Source: Pseudonocardia acidicola (GTDB lineage Bacteria > Actinomycetota > Actinomycetes > Mycobacteriales > Pseudonocardiaceae). Taken from it: 64,000 nucleotides of DNA. Positions 20,728-29,536 of this stretch are shown piece by piece. The translations under genes and the position numbers were made by a program. The notes under the pieces are model-generated. The model saw only the letters and a program-made list of their open reading frames with translations, was not told where the DNA came from and searched no databases. Numbering within the stretch: position 1 is the first letter of the stretch; each line of letters opens with the position of its first letter. The stretch lies in assembly GCF_012911935.1 (NCBI RefSeq), contig NZ_JAAXLA010000017.1, positions 1 to 64,000 on the forward strand. The letters are read 5' to 3'.

Positions 20728-21491
20728 CACATTCCCGTCGGCAGAGTGTCGGACCGCAGCCCGAGCCGCAGCGTCTCCAGTGCGATCACGTCGTCGGCCC
20801 GGATGTTGCCCAGGTTCACCGACGGACCGAGCCGGCGGATGAAGTAGGTCTGCAGTTCCTTGTTCGGGGCCTCGAACAGCAGCCGATCGGTCGGCACGCC
20901 GGAGTCGAGGATCTCCTCGATGAGGTCGTCGCGGGGCCGGCCGTCGGGGCGGCAGATCCCGCTGCGGCCGCTCTCCCGGGCCTCCGCGGTCACCAGGTGC
21001 GCGCCGGCGGCCAGGTCCTCCTGGATGTAGGAGATCCACTGCGCCGAAGCCAGCGCCTCGGACCGGCCGCTGTCCTTGAAGCCGACCTCGCTGATCACGA
21101 CGAACTCGTCGGCCAGCCGGGCCACCCAGCGTGCCTTCTCGGTGTTGTCCATCGCGACGGTGCCGTTGGAGACCTCGACGTGGGTCGCACCCATCGTCCG
21201 ACACAGCTCCCGCCACTCCGCGACCATCCCCTCGACCGCGTAGCGCTCGAACAGCGTGCCGCCGAAGTAGAAAGCGATACCGGCCGACCTCAGGATGTCG
21301 ATCTTTCGCTTGATGTCCTTGGTGATCAGGCCGGTGCCCCAGCCGAACTTCACCAGGTCGACGTGCTCGCCGATGCTGTCCACCGCGTCCTCGAACAGGC
21401 CGGTGAACAGGCCGGGGTCGATCATCATCGTCAGGCCCCGTTTCCGGGGCTTGACCTCCCGATGAGGTAGGTCGAGCTGGGTGTGGATCAC
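20727..21491 (-). CDS. Phosphosulfolactate synthase (ComA) family protein
   Basis: 254-aa TIM-barrel protein. The ComA signature KPRKRGLTMMIDPG (about 15-28) is intact, followed by VDLVKFGWGTG (about 45), FYFGGTLFE (about 75) and VEVSNGT (about 105), all typical of the family. Known ComA adds sulfite to phosphoenolpyruvate to give (R)-2-phospho-3-sulfolactate, first step of coenzyme M synthesis in methanogens and part of sulfolactate formation in some bacteria. The other coenzyme M genes (comB, comC, comDE) are not here. It overlaps the acyltransferase by 4 bases and the VOC gene by 3, so the context is new for this enzyme. Confidence 0.85.
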   Translation of the reverse strand: MIHTQLDLPHREVKPRKRGLTMMIDPGLFTGLFEDAVDSIGEHVDLVKFGWGTGLITKDIKRKIDILRSAGIAFYFGGTLFERYAVEGMVAEWRELCRTMGATHVEVSNGTVAMDNTEKARWVARLADEFVVISEVGFKDSGRSEALASAQWISYIQEDLAAGAHLVTAEARESGRSGICRPDGRPRDDLIEEILDSGVPTDRLLFEAPNKELQTYFIRRLGPSVNLGNIRADDVIALETLRLGLRSDTLPTGM

Positions 21492-22699
21492 GTCAAACCT
21501 CCCTGTGCCGGCTCGCCGCCCACTGTGCTCGGTGCAGCTGGGCGCGAACCCGTGCGTGTGCTGTCAGGATGCTGTGAACGCCGGCGGGAGCGGCCCTTGC
21601 CGGTGAGGATCAGGCTCAGCGGGGTGAGCCGCAGCAGTTCCACCGCCGCCAGCGACGCGATCACGGCCACGACGTACACGGCGAACGTCGACCACGGCGC
21701 GGGCAGGTGCGAGGCCACCGAACCCGCGCCGCCGACCGTCAGCGCCCACAGGAAGACGGGGTGGACGAGGAACACGCCGAAGGAGCGGTCGGAGGCGCGT
21801 TCCACGAACCGGGAACCGAGGCCGCCGGCCCGCCGGTCGGTCCACGCCGCGCCCAGGGCGTAGAACACCGCGACGACGGCGACGCACCACGGGATCATCA
21901 CCGGCTGGAAGACGTCGGTGGCGAACACCGCGCCGACCCCGCTCGCGACCGACCACTGGTACCAGCCCTCGGCCGCGGCCCCGGTCACGACGAACGCGAC
22001 AGCCAGGACGGCCGGGTGGGCGCGGACCCACGCGTCGACCTGCTCGTGGTGCAGCGCGACCACCCCGCCGAGCACCAGGAAGAACTGGTAGCTGCCCACG
22101 AAGGATCCGGCGTAGGGCAGCACCGCCGCCACCCACCCGGTGGGCGTCGGGTCGTGCAGCACGATGTCGATCACGACCTGCAGCGCGGCGCTCGCCGCGA
22201 CGAGCAGTCCGTGCCGGCCACGGGTGGCCGCCAGCAGTCGCTGGAACAGCGGGAACACCAGATAGAACTGCATCGAGACGAGCAGGAAGTACAGGTGGAA
22301 CCAGGCCGTCCCGGTGAGCAGGTTGCGCACGAGCACCGCCAGGGCCTCGCCGGCCGGCAGCGGCGCGGTGCTCAACGCGATCCCGGTGTACAGCGCCGAC
22401 CAGACCACGTAGGGCACCCCGACCAGCAGGAAACGGCGCCGCCAGAACGGCGCGACCCGCAGGCCACCGGTGCGGTAGCGGTGCACCAGCACGAACGCGG
22501 TGAGGACGAAGAACGCCTCCCGGGTGAAGTGCAGCAGCATCACCGCGGCGCCGCCGGGCACGCTGTCGATCGGGTTGACCGTCGACACCGTGTGCACCGC
22601 GATCACGCAGGCGAACGTCAGCACCCGGACCAGGTCGGCCGCGTAGACGTGCCGCGCCCGGGAGGCCCGCCCCGGGCGGGTGGCCGTCTCCTCGCTCAT
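21488..22699 (-). CDS. Acyltransferase 3 family membrane protein
   Basis: 403-aa polytopic protein with about ten hydrophobic helices. The first, DLVRVLTFACVIAVHTVST, carries the Arg and His spacing typical of the OafA/NolX acyltransferase-3 family. These proteins move an acyl group onto a sugar, lipid or other acceptor at the membrane. The start overlaps the stop of the acyl-CoA ligase by 4 bases and its own stop overlaps the ComA-like start by 4. The operon may thus build an acylated product from an activated acid. Confidence 0.88.
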   Translation of the reverse strand: MSEETATRPGRASRARHVYAADLVRVLTFACVIAVHTVSTVNPIDSVPGGAAVMLLHFTREAFFVLTAFVLVHRYRTGGLRVAPFWRRRFLLVGVPYVVWSALYTGIALSTAPLPAGEALAVLVRNLLTGTAWFHLYFLLVSMQFYLVFPLFQRLLAATRGRHGLLVAASAALQVVIDIVLHDPTPTGWVAAVLPYAGSFVGSYQFFLVLGGVVALHHEQVDAWVRAHPAVLAVAFVVTGAAAEGWYQWSVASGVGAVFATDVFQPVMIPWCVAVVAVFYALGAAWTDRRAGGLGSRFVERASDRSFGVFLVHPVFLWALTVGGAGSVASHLPAPWSTFAVYVVAVIASLAAVELLRLTPLSLILTGKGRSRRRSQHPDSTRTGSRPAAPSTVGGEPAQGGLT

Positions 22700-24177
22700 C
22701 CGCCCACCATGGCCGACTCCTCGGCGAGCTGCTCACGCAGGGCCCGCCTGCGCACCTTCCCGGTGGGCCCGACGGGGAAACCGCGGACCACCCGGATCTC
22801 CGCCGGCCGCTTGAACCGGCTCAGCTGTTCCGCGCACCGTTCGTCCAGCCGGCGGACGAGCTCGGCAGCGTCGGCGTCGTCGAGCCCGGTGCGGACACAG
22901 GCGACCGGCACCTGGCCGAGCACCTCGTCCGGGCGGGCCACGACGACCGCCTCGACGACCTCCGGCTCGCGGAGCAGCACCTCCTCCACCTCCCGGGGGT
23001 GCACCAGCTCGCCGCCCCGGTTGACCACGTCATCCGCCCGTCCGGCCAGGTAGAGGTACCCGTCGGCGTCACGGTGGCCCAGATCGGCGGTGTCCAGCCA
23101 GCCGGCATCGTCGAACGAGTCGGCGGCCGCGCCGCCGGCGTAGCCGCGGATCACACCCGCGCCCCGGATCCGCACCCGGCCGACCACCCCCGGCGCGCAC
23201 CGGGTCCCGTCGGGCCCCACCACCTCGAGCTCGACGTCCACCGGGAGCCCGGCGGATCCGGGCCGGGGCGGGGCGTCCAGCGGCGTCGCGGTGATCTGGC
23301 TCGCCGCCTCGGTCATCCCGTAGCTCTCCACCACCGGCACCCCGGTGCGGGCGGTGACGAGCTCGCGCACCGCGGCCGGCAGCGGCGCCGACGCCGAGCG
23401 GATGAACCGCAGCCCGGGTGGCACCACGGGGACGTCCTCGCGGGCGAGGATCGTGAGGATGGCCGGCACGGCGTTGACCCAGGTGATGTCCCGGTCGACG
23501 AGCAGCTGCCAGAACCCGGTGCGGTGGAAGCGCCGGTCCAGCACCAGCGTGGCCCCGGCGATCAGCGTGGCCAGCAGGCCGACCACCTGCCCGTTGATGT
23601 GGAACAGCGGGAGCGGGTTGTAGCCGCGGTCGCCGGCGCCGAGCCGGTTGTGCCGGGCGACGGCCTGCCCGACGTGCAGCAGCTGGTGCTCGGTGAGCAC
23701 GACGGTCTTGGGCGCGCCGGTGGAGCCCGACGTCAGCAGCGCGGCCGAACCCTCGGGCCGCCGCGCGTGCGCGGGCGGGGCCGGCTCATCCGCCGGCTCG
23801 GCGGGCCGGCCGCTGCCGGGGTCCACCCGCACGCCGGCCCGATCGGCCCGGTCGGTGACGACGAGCGCCGGGCGCAGGGCGCGCCGCGCCCGTTCGACCT
23901 CGGCCGGCGGACATGCCGGGTCGATGGGGGCCGAGCAGCGTCCGGCGGCGATCACCGCGAGGTGGACGACGGCGAAGGCCAGCGGGTCGTCGACGTCGAC
24001 GAGCACCCGGGCACCGGGCGGTGTGCCCGCGGCGTCGAGCGTGCGGGCCCAGGCGTCGGCCGCCGACGCGAGGGCGGCGTAGTCGACGACGCGGTCGCTG
24101 CGCGCGTCGGCCACGAACCGGTGGCCCGGTGTGCCGGCGGCGCGGGCGGCCAGCAGATCGCACAAGCGGATGCCCAT
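22696..24177 (-). CDS. AMP-dependent acyl-CoA ligase/synthetase
   Basis: 493-aa ANL-superfamily adenylating enzyme. A3 P-loop LTSGSTGAPKTVV (about 165), A5 ESYGMTEAASQ (about 283), the hinge Asp in WLDTADLGHRDADG (about 360), AGRADDVVNRGGE (about 378) and the C-terminal catalytic Lys in GPTGKVRRRAL (about 475) are all present. It activates a carboxylic acid as acyl-AMP and probably transfers it to CoA. No carrier-protein domain. It is the first gene of the overlapping operon ligase-acyltransferase-ComA-VOC. Start at MGIRLCDLL; no clear ribosome site. Confidence 0.88.
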   Translation of the reverse strand: MGIRLCDLLAARAAGTPGHRFVADARSDRVVDYAALASAADAWARTLDAAGTPPGARVLVDVDDPLAFAVVHLAVIAAGRCSAPIDPACPPAEVERARRALRPALVVTDRADRAGVRVDPGSGRPAEPADEPAPPAHARRPEGSAALLTSGSTGAPKTVVLTEHQLLHVGQAVARHNRLGAGDRGYNPLPLFHINGQVVGLLATLIAGATLVLDRRFHRTGFWQLLVDRDITWVNAVPAILTILAREDVPVVPPGLRFIRSASAPLPAAVRELVTARTGVPVVESYGMTEAASQITATPLDAPPRPGSAGLPVDVELEVVGPDGTRCAPGVVGRVRIRGAGVIRGYAGGAAADSFDDAGWLDTADLGHRDADGYLYLAGRADDVVNRGGELVHPREVEEVLLREPEVVEAVVVARPDEVLGQVPVACVRTGLDDADAAELVRRLDERCAEQLSRFKRPAEIRVVRGFPVGPTGKVRRRALREQLAEESAMVGG

Positions 24178-24292
24178 GGCACCGCAGATTGGCCTATCCA
24201 GCTGAGAGAGAGCTGTGTACGGCGGGCCGATGTGATGCGGTTGACCGGGCTGCTGCCCGGACGAGCGGCCGGGGCGCATACTCAGGCCCGTG

Positions 24293-25324
24293 ATGGGGGG
24301 GAAGCGCCCGTGGCGGCGCGGCCGTGGCGAGGGGCGCAGGATGCTCATGCCCCGGCTGCTGCTGGTGCTCGTGCTGCTCACGACGACGGTGGCGCTGGCC
24401 GTGGGACTGACCGGTGGCGCGGGGACCCAGCCGGTGGCGGCCGCGTCCGGCGGGGTGGCCACGATGGCCGCGGCAGCACCGTCCGACCTGGTCAGCGACG
24501 TGCACTCGGCCGTCGTCGGCGGCGTGCAACGCACCTACCTCACGGTCGTCCCGGCGGGCGCCACCGGCCCGCTCCCGCTGCTCGTCGTGCTGCACGGGCG
24601 CGGCCAGTCGCGGCAGACCGTCGTCGACCAGACCGGGTTCCTCCGGCTGGCCGAGCAGCGGCAGGCGGCGCTGGTCTACCCCGACGGACTGCAACGGTCG
24701 TGGAACGCCGGCCACGGCTGCTGCGGCGCCGCCGGCGCCCGGGGCAACCCCGATGTGGCGTTCGTCTCCACCGTCGTGGCCGCCGTGCTGCACACCCTGC
24801 CCGTCGACGTCCACAGGGTCTACGTCGCCGGGTTCAGCAACGGCGGCAAGCTGGCCTACAGCGCGGTGTGCGCGCACCCGGCGCTGTTCGCCGCGGTCGC
24901 CACCTACGGCTCGGTCCCGCTGACGCCGTGCCCGGCCGGCGCCCCGCCGGTGCCGGCCTTCCTCGCGGCGGGCGCCCACGACGTCATCCTGCCCTACAAC
25001 GGGGCACCCCACGGGCATCCGCCGCTACCGCCGGTGCGCACCGCCGTGGCCTGGCTGCGGGCCCAGGACGGGTGCACCGGCGCCGCGCAGGTCAGCACGG
25101 TCGGCCCGGCGACGGTTCAGCACTGGACCAGATGCCGCGCCGGCGCCGAGGTGGAGTCGGTGCTGTACCCGGGCCTCGGGCACACCTGGCCCACCAGGCA
25201 GCTGGTCGGCCGCCAGGCCTCCGCGGAGGCGCTGATGTGGCCGTTCCTCAGCCGCCACCGGCTGGCGACGGCGAGTGCGACCCCGGCGTTGCCGCCGGCG
25301 CCCCACCACCCCGCCGCCCTGTAG
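24293..25324 (+). CDS. Secreted alpha/beta hydrolase, PHB-depolymerase/esterase (LpqC) type
   Basis: 343-aa exported esterase. A hydrophobic signal segment (MLMPRLLLVLVLLTTTVALA) is followed by LLVVLHGRGQS (oxyanion region) and the nucleophile elbow GFSNGGKLAY. Later come the acid in AAGAHDVILPY and the His in GLGHTWPT. This order is that of poly(3-hydroxybutyrate) depolymerase-like and feruloyl-esterase-like enzymes. Start is uncertain: GTG 24290, ATG 24293, or ATG 24341, which has gagggg 6 bases upstream and begins at the signal sequence. Divergent from the acyl-CoA ligase operon. Confidence 0.85.
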   Translation: MGGKRPWRRGRGEGRRMLMPRLLLVLVLLTTTVALAVGLTGGAGTQPVAAASGGVATMAAAAPSDLVSDVHSAVVGGVQRTYLTVVPAGATGPLPLLVVLHGRGQSRQTVVDQTGFLRLAEQRQAALVYPDGLQRSWNAGHGCCGAAGARGNPDVAFVSTVVAAVLHTLPVDVHRVYVAGFSNGGKLAYSAVCAHPALFAAVATYGSVPLTPCPAGAPPVPAFLAAGAHDVILPYNGAPHGHPPLPPVRTAVAWLRAQDGCTGAAQVSTVGPATVQHWTRCRAGAEVESVLYPGLGHTWPTRQLVGRQASAEALMWPFLSRHRLATASATPALPPAPHHPAAL

Positions 25325-25345
25325 ATCCGCGCCGGCGCCCCGGCG

Positions 25346-26125
25346 TCAGGACCGCCCGTCGCGGTGGCCGAGGCTGCGGACCTGGGTGCGCAGGATCTGG
25401 CCGAGCTGGTCCTGCCGGCCCTCCATCTGCCCGGGCGTCCCCGCCAGGCCCACCGCGGCGACCACCCGGCCGTCCTCGCGCACCGGGGTCGCGACGGCCC
25501 ACACCTCGGGGTTCATGTGCCCGCGGGTCGTCGCGACGTCCTCGGAACGGATCGTGTTGAGCTCGGTGAGGAAGCCGTCGACGTACTGCTGGTCGGCCGG
25601 GTCGAGCCCGTTGAGGTAGGCGTAGAGCTCGCGCTTGTCGAGGTTGGCGAGCAGCACCCGGCCGGTCGCGGTGCGGATCAGCGGCCGGTGGATGCGGGTC
25701 TCGGTGGCGTAGGCGTGGGCGGGGGAGTCGGTCGCGTAGTCGATGTAGATGACATCGCGGCCGACCATGACCCCGAGCAGCACCGTGCACCCGGTCATGT
25801 CGAGCAGCGTCTCGAGATCGTCGTGCCGGACCACGCTGACCGGCGGGCGGTCGGCGAGCAGGTTGAGCACGTAGGGCGCCGGCCCGAGGACGAACCGGCG
25901 GCCCTGCTCGGTGAGATAGCCGACCGCGGCCAGGCCGTTGACCAGGCCCTGGACGGAGCTGATCGGCGCGCCGACGCGCTGGGCGATCTCGGTGAGGCTC
26001 AGCCCGCCGTGTTCGCGGGCCGCGAGCTCGAGGATCTGTGCGATGCGGTCCACCGTGCGGTGGTTGCGGCGCCGGGACCGCGCGGGCGACGGGGCCGGTG
26101 CGCCGGCCGTCGGGGCGGGGTTCAT
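25346..26125 (-). CDS. IclR family transcriptional regulator
   Basis: 259-aa regulator. The winged helix (residues about 22-85) contains RTVDRIAQILELAA and LSLTEIAQRVGAPISSVQGL. The rest is the IclR effector domain (GRDVIYIDYATDSP, RTATGRVLLANL, WAVATPVREDGRVVAAVGLAG). Homologues control aromatic or CoA-ester catabolism. It is divergent from a CoA-transferase gene, and the shared 221-bp gap carries two copies of acgtatatacg, very probably its operators. Confidence 0.92.
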   Translation of the reverse strand: MNPAPTAGAPAPSPARSRRRNHRTVDRIAQILELAAREHGGLSLTEIAQRVGAPISSVQGLVNGLAAVGYLTEQGRRFVLGPAPYVLNLLADRPPVSVVRHDDLETLLDMTGCTVLLGVMVGRDVIYIDYATDSPAHAYATETRIHRPLIRTATGRVLLANLDKRELYAYLNGLDPADQQYVDGFLTELNTIRSEDVATTRGHMNPEVWAVATPVREDGRVVAAVGLAGTPGQMEGRQDQLGQILRTQVRSLGHRDGRS

Positions 26126-26150
26126 GCCAGCTCTCCGTTCCGCCGCGAAA

Positions 26151-26162
26151 ACGTATATACGT
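26151..26162. promoter_or_regulatory. Palindromic operator 1 (acgtatatacgt)
   Basis: Perfect 12-bp palindrome 25 bases upstream of the IclR ATG. The same core recurs at 26232. Autoregulation by IclR is inferred. Confidence 0.6.
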
Positions 26163-26231
26163 AGGGTAGTTCACGATCTTGCACATCTCTCGGCGGTGTC
26201 GCCCATCGCTACACAGCGAATCCGCTGGGTT

Positions 26232-26243
26232 ACGTATATACGG
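26232..26243. promoter_or_regulatory. Palindromic operator 2 (acgtatatacgg)
   Basis: Second copy of the cgtatatacg core (10 of 10 bases), 81 bases from copy 1, about eight helical turns. It lies 103 bases upstream of the CoA-transferase start. Confidence 0.6.
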
Positions 26244-26346
26244 AGACTGTGCGGATATTGCGTAATCGTGATCTCGGCCATACAGTCGGGCCCGATCTTC
26301 CCGGGGCCGGCTGGTCGGTACCCGGAGCGAGACCGACGGAGGCGAT

Positions 26347-27600
26347 GTGGCCGACTCTGATGCCGATCCGAACCCCGCTCCGGGCCCGCTGGCCGGGCTC
26401 CGGATCATCGATCTGACCACCGTGATCATGGGTCCGTACGCCGCGGCCATCCTGGGCGACCTGGGTGCCGACGTGATCAAGGTCGAGGAGCCGGCCGGGG
26501 ACATGGCCCGCGGCATCGGGCCGCGCCGCCACCCCGGGATGAGCGGCCTGGCGCTCAACCTCAACCGCAACAAGCGCAGCGTCGCGATCGACCTGAAGGC
26601 GCCCGAGGGTCGAGAGGTGCTGGCCGACCTGGTCCGCGGCGCCGACGCCGTGCTGACCAACCTGCGGCCGGCCTCCCGCGAGCGCCTCGGGCTGACCTAC
26701 GAGGCCCTGGCCGCGGTGAACCCCGGGGTCGTGCTGTGCACCGCGCAGGCCTTCCGCACCGGCTCCGACGTGGAGAACCTGGCCGCGTACGACGACATCG
26801 TGCAGGCGCGGTCGGGGATGACCTCGCTGTACCAGCGGGCCGGTGGCGAGCAGGGTTACGCGCCGTTCGTGGTGGCCGACAAGGTGTGCGGGCTGACCGT
26901 CGTCTACAGCCTGCTGGCCGCGCTGATGCACCGCGAGCGCACCGGCGAGGGCCAGTGGGTGGACGTCCCGATGGTCGACACCATGATCGCCTTCAACCTC
27001 GTCGAGCACCTCAACGGGCACACCTTCGAGCCGCCCGAGGGCGGCTTCGGCTGGACCCGGGTGCTCACCGCCAACCGGCGCCCGCAGCGCACCGCTGACG
27101 GCTGGGTCTGCCTGCTGCCCTACTCCGACCGCAACTGGCGGGACTTCTTCGACCACATCGGCCGCCCTGAGCTGGGTGCCGACCCGCGGTTCGGCACCGT
27201 CGACCGGCGGCACGCGAACATGGCCGCACTGCTCGACGTCGTCGCGGCCGCGGCCGCGGAGCGCACCACCGCGCAATGGCTGGAGTTCTGCGCCCGCGTG
27301 AGCATCCCCGCGACTCCCGTGATGGAGCTCGAGGACGTCCCCGACGACCCGTACGTCCGCGAGGGCGGCCTGGTGACCACGGCGATCCACCCGACGGAGG
27401 GCCGCTACCGCGCGGTGTCGACCCCGGCCCGCTTCTCCCGCACCCCGGGCCGGCTGCGCCGGCACGCCCCCCGGCTGGGCGCCGACACCCGCGATGTCCT
27501 CGCCGAGGCCGGGCACACCGTCGCGCGCATCGACAACCTGCTCGCCGCCGGGGTCGCCTACGCCGCCGGCGAGCCCGCTGCGCTCGAGGCGGCGGGATGA
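26347..27600 (+). CDS. CaiB/BaiF family (class III) CoA-transferase
   Basis: 417-aa enzyme that moves CoA between carboxylic acids. Hallmarks: LAGLRIIDLTTVIMGPYAAA, LGADVIKVEEPAGD, NLNRNKRSVAIDLK, and GEGQWVDVPMVDTMIAFN. Active-site Asp is likely in the AYDDIVQARSGM segment (about 142). GTG start with ggagg 4 bases upstream. Its stop overlaps the ATG of the downstream regulator (ATGA). IclR control through the paired palindromes is probable. Confidence 0.92.
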   Translation: MADSDADPNPAPGPLAGLRIIDLTTVIMGPYAAAILGDLGADVIKVEEPAGDMARGIGPRRHPGMSGLALNLNRNKRSVAIDLKAPEGREVLADLVRGADAVLTNLRPASRERLGLTYEALAAVNPGVVLCTAQAFRTGSDVENLAAYDDIVQARSGMTSLYQRAGGEQGYAPFVVADKVCGLTVVYSLLAALMHRERTGEGQWVDVPMVDTMIAFNLVEHLNGHTFEPPEGGFGWTRVLTANRRPQRTADGWVCLLPYSDRNWRDFFDHIGRPELGADPRFGTVDRRHANMAALLDVVAAAAAERTTAQWLEFCARVSIPATPVMELEDVPDDPYVREGGLVTTAIHPTEGRYRAVSTPARFSRTPGRLRRHAPRLGADTRDVLAEAGHTVARIDNLLAAGVAYAAGEPAALEAAG

Positions 27601-28928
27601 GCGCGCCGGTGCGGCCGGGACCGACCCGGATCCCGCGGAACGCGCCGCGCACGGCCTCGCAGGCCGGCCTGCGCCCGGCCCTGCGCGCGGCGCTGCAGCC
27701 CTCCGTGCAGCGCGCCCACGAGCCCGAGGCCGAGGGACTGACGCGCGACCCGGCGGCGCGCACCGAACGGTTGCTGCTGGATGCCTACCTGCGCTCCCGC
27801 AGCCGGCTCGCCGGGCGGCCGGTGACCTGCGTCAGCGAGCGGACGATCATCAGTAACCCGGTGGCGGCCCGGCTGTTCCACGGGGTGAGCCAGGCGATGC
27901 TCTGGGAGCAGGCCGCCCGGGCCATCGCCAGCGGCCGGGCGGACTCGTGCGAGTTCCCGCTCGCCGACGGTCGCACGGTCGTCGGGGTGTGCCGGCCGAT
28001 CGACGACCACGGCCGGGTCATCGGCGCCGTCATCGAGGCCGCCGGCTGCGACGAGCCGCCCCGCGGGGCGCCCACCCGGGTCCGGGCCACGGTCGGCGCG
28101 GGCGAGTTCGCCGGGCTGGCCGGGCAGGGCGAGCAGTGGCGGGAGATGTGTGCCGAAGCGGTGCACGCCCGCGACAGCGGCCTGCCGATACTGGTCCGCG
28201 GTGAGGTCGGCACCGGCAAGCTCAGCCTGCTCACCGCGCTGTTCGGCGCCGAGCGGGTGCGGGTCATGGACGCCGCGCTGGTGCCCGTCGACGGGTTCAC
28301 CGCGTGGGCCCGCGAGCTGCGCGAGCGGCTCGCGGAGCCGGGCGCGGTCGTCGTGGTGCGCCGTCTGGAGTGCCTCGAGCCACCCGCCGCGCAGACCGTG
28401 TGCAGCCTGCTCGACCTGGCCCACCCCGACGTCCGGCCGGCCGGCACGCTGACCCTCGGCGCCGGCGCGGGGGAACCGTTCCGGCCCCTGCTGCGGCGCT
28501 TCGCGGTGGCGACCATCGACGTCCCGGCGCTGCGCCGGCGCCTCGACGACCTGCCCCAGCTGCTGGCCGCGCTGAGCCTGCGGGTCGAGGGCCGGCCGCG
28601 GCGCTGGATGCCCGAGGCCGTGCAGGCACTGTCCCGGTTGGAGTGGACCGAGAACATCCGCGAACTGGAGAACGTGGTGCGCCGGGTCATCGCCGGCTGC
28701 CCGGCCGGCGACATCCGCGCCCGCCACCTGCCCGACGAGGTGCTGACCGACGCCCCGCGCCGCCGGCTCACCCAGCTCGAGCAGCTGGAGTTCACCGAGA
28801 TGCTGTCCACGCTGCGGCGCACCGGCGGCAACAAGAAGGAGGCCGCACAGATCCTGGAGATCTCCCGGTCGACGCTCTACCGCAAGATGCGCCAGTTCGG
28901 GATGGATCTGACTCGCAGCGCGTTCTGA
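27597..28928 (+). CDS. bEBP-like (NtrC/AcoR-type) regulator without the sigma-54 loop
   Basis: 443-aa regulator. N-terminal GAF-like sensor (SERTIISNPVAARLF, CEFPLADGRTVVGVCRP), a reduced AAA domain with Walker A GEVGTGKLS (about 202; Leu replaces the usual Ser/Thr after Lys), Walker-B-like AVVVVRRLE, ENIRELENVVRR (about 353-364), and a C-terminal Fis helix-turn-helix GGNKKEAAQILEISRSTLYR. The GAFTGA loop that contacts sigma-54 is missing, as expected in actinobacteria. It probably works with a sigma-70-type polymerase. Translationally coupled to the CoA-transferase. Confidence 0.87.
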   Translation: MSAPVRPGPTRIPRNAPRTASQAGLRPALRAALQPSVQRAHEPEAEGLTRDPAARTERLLLDAYLRSRSRLAGRPVTCVSERTIISNPVAARLFHGVSQAMLWEQAARAIASGRADSCEFPLADGRTVVGVCRPIDDHGRVIGAVIEAAGCDEPPRGAPTRVRATVGAGEFAGLAGQGEQWREMCAEAVHARDSGLPILVRGEVGTGKLSLLTALFGAERVRVMDAALVPVDGFTAWARELRERLAEPGAVVVVRRLECLEPPAAQTVCSLLDLAHPDVRPAGTLTLGAGAGEPFRPLLRRFAVATIDVPALRRRLDDLPQLLAALSLRVEGRPRRWMPEAVQALSRLEWTENIRELENVVRRVIAGCPAGDIRARHLPDEVLTDAPRRRLTQLEQLEFTEMLSTLRRTGGNKKEAAQILEISRSTLYRKMRQFGMDLTRSAF

Positions 28929-28943
28929 GGGGCCGGAGGCATC

Positions 28944-29414
28944 TCAGCCGGGCGGCGTGACGGCCGCGCGGAGCCGCTCGAGGAAGGGCAGCTGGCCCTT
29001 CACCAGCTTGCTGCGCGCGGCCTCGAGGTCGAACCAGGCGGCCCGGTCGATCTCGGGAAAGCTGCGCAGCGTGCCGGAGCCGCGCGGCCACTCGATCTCG
29101 AAGGTGTTGCTCTGGATGTGCTCGGCGTCGAAGTCCCCGTGCACCGCGAACGCGGTGACCTTCTTCCCTCCGGACTGGGTTACCGTGCCGAGGTCGACGT
29201 GCGGCCCGGGCGGTGGCGGCGCGCCGAGTTCCTCGGTGAACTCGCGGGCCGCCGCGGCCCGCGGGTCCTCGCCGGCGTCGTGCTCGCCCTTGGGGATCGA
29301 CCAGGCGTGGTCGTCCTTGCGTGCCCAGAACGGCCCGCCCATGTGCCCGAGCAGCACCTCGAGCCGGCCGGGTCCGGTGAACCGGTAGAGCAGGATCCCC
29401 GCGCTGAGTCGCAC
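28944..29414 (-). CDS. Nudix hydrolase
   Basis: 156-aa protein with a complete Nudix box, G(x5)E(x7)REFxEELG, beginning at GEHDAGED (about residues 42-64). It follows the usual lead-in FWARKDDHAWSIPK. It should hydrolyse a nucleoside-diphosphate derivative. The GTG start (RLSAGILLYRF) was preferred because homologues begin there; an ATG 60 bases upstream is possible. Convergent with the bEBP-like gene, divergent from the SRPBCC gene. Confidence 0.88.
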   Translation of the reverse strand: MRLSAGILLYRFTGPGRLEVLLGHMGGPFWARKDDHAWSIPKGEHDAGEDPRAAAAREFTEELGAPPPPGPHVDLGTVTQSGGKKVTAFAVHGDFDAEHIQSNTFEIEWPRGSGTLRSFPEIDRAAWFDLEAARSKLVKGQLPFLERLRAAVTPPG

Positions 29415-29536
29415 GTCGTCATCCTGGCCGGTCCGCCGTCCGCCCACGCTCGCGCAGCGTCCTGAGGCGTGCATCGCCGCCTCGCGCGCCGACGCGCCGA
29501 TTGACAGCAGAGTTCTCTTGCGAAACTCTGCACGTC

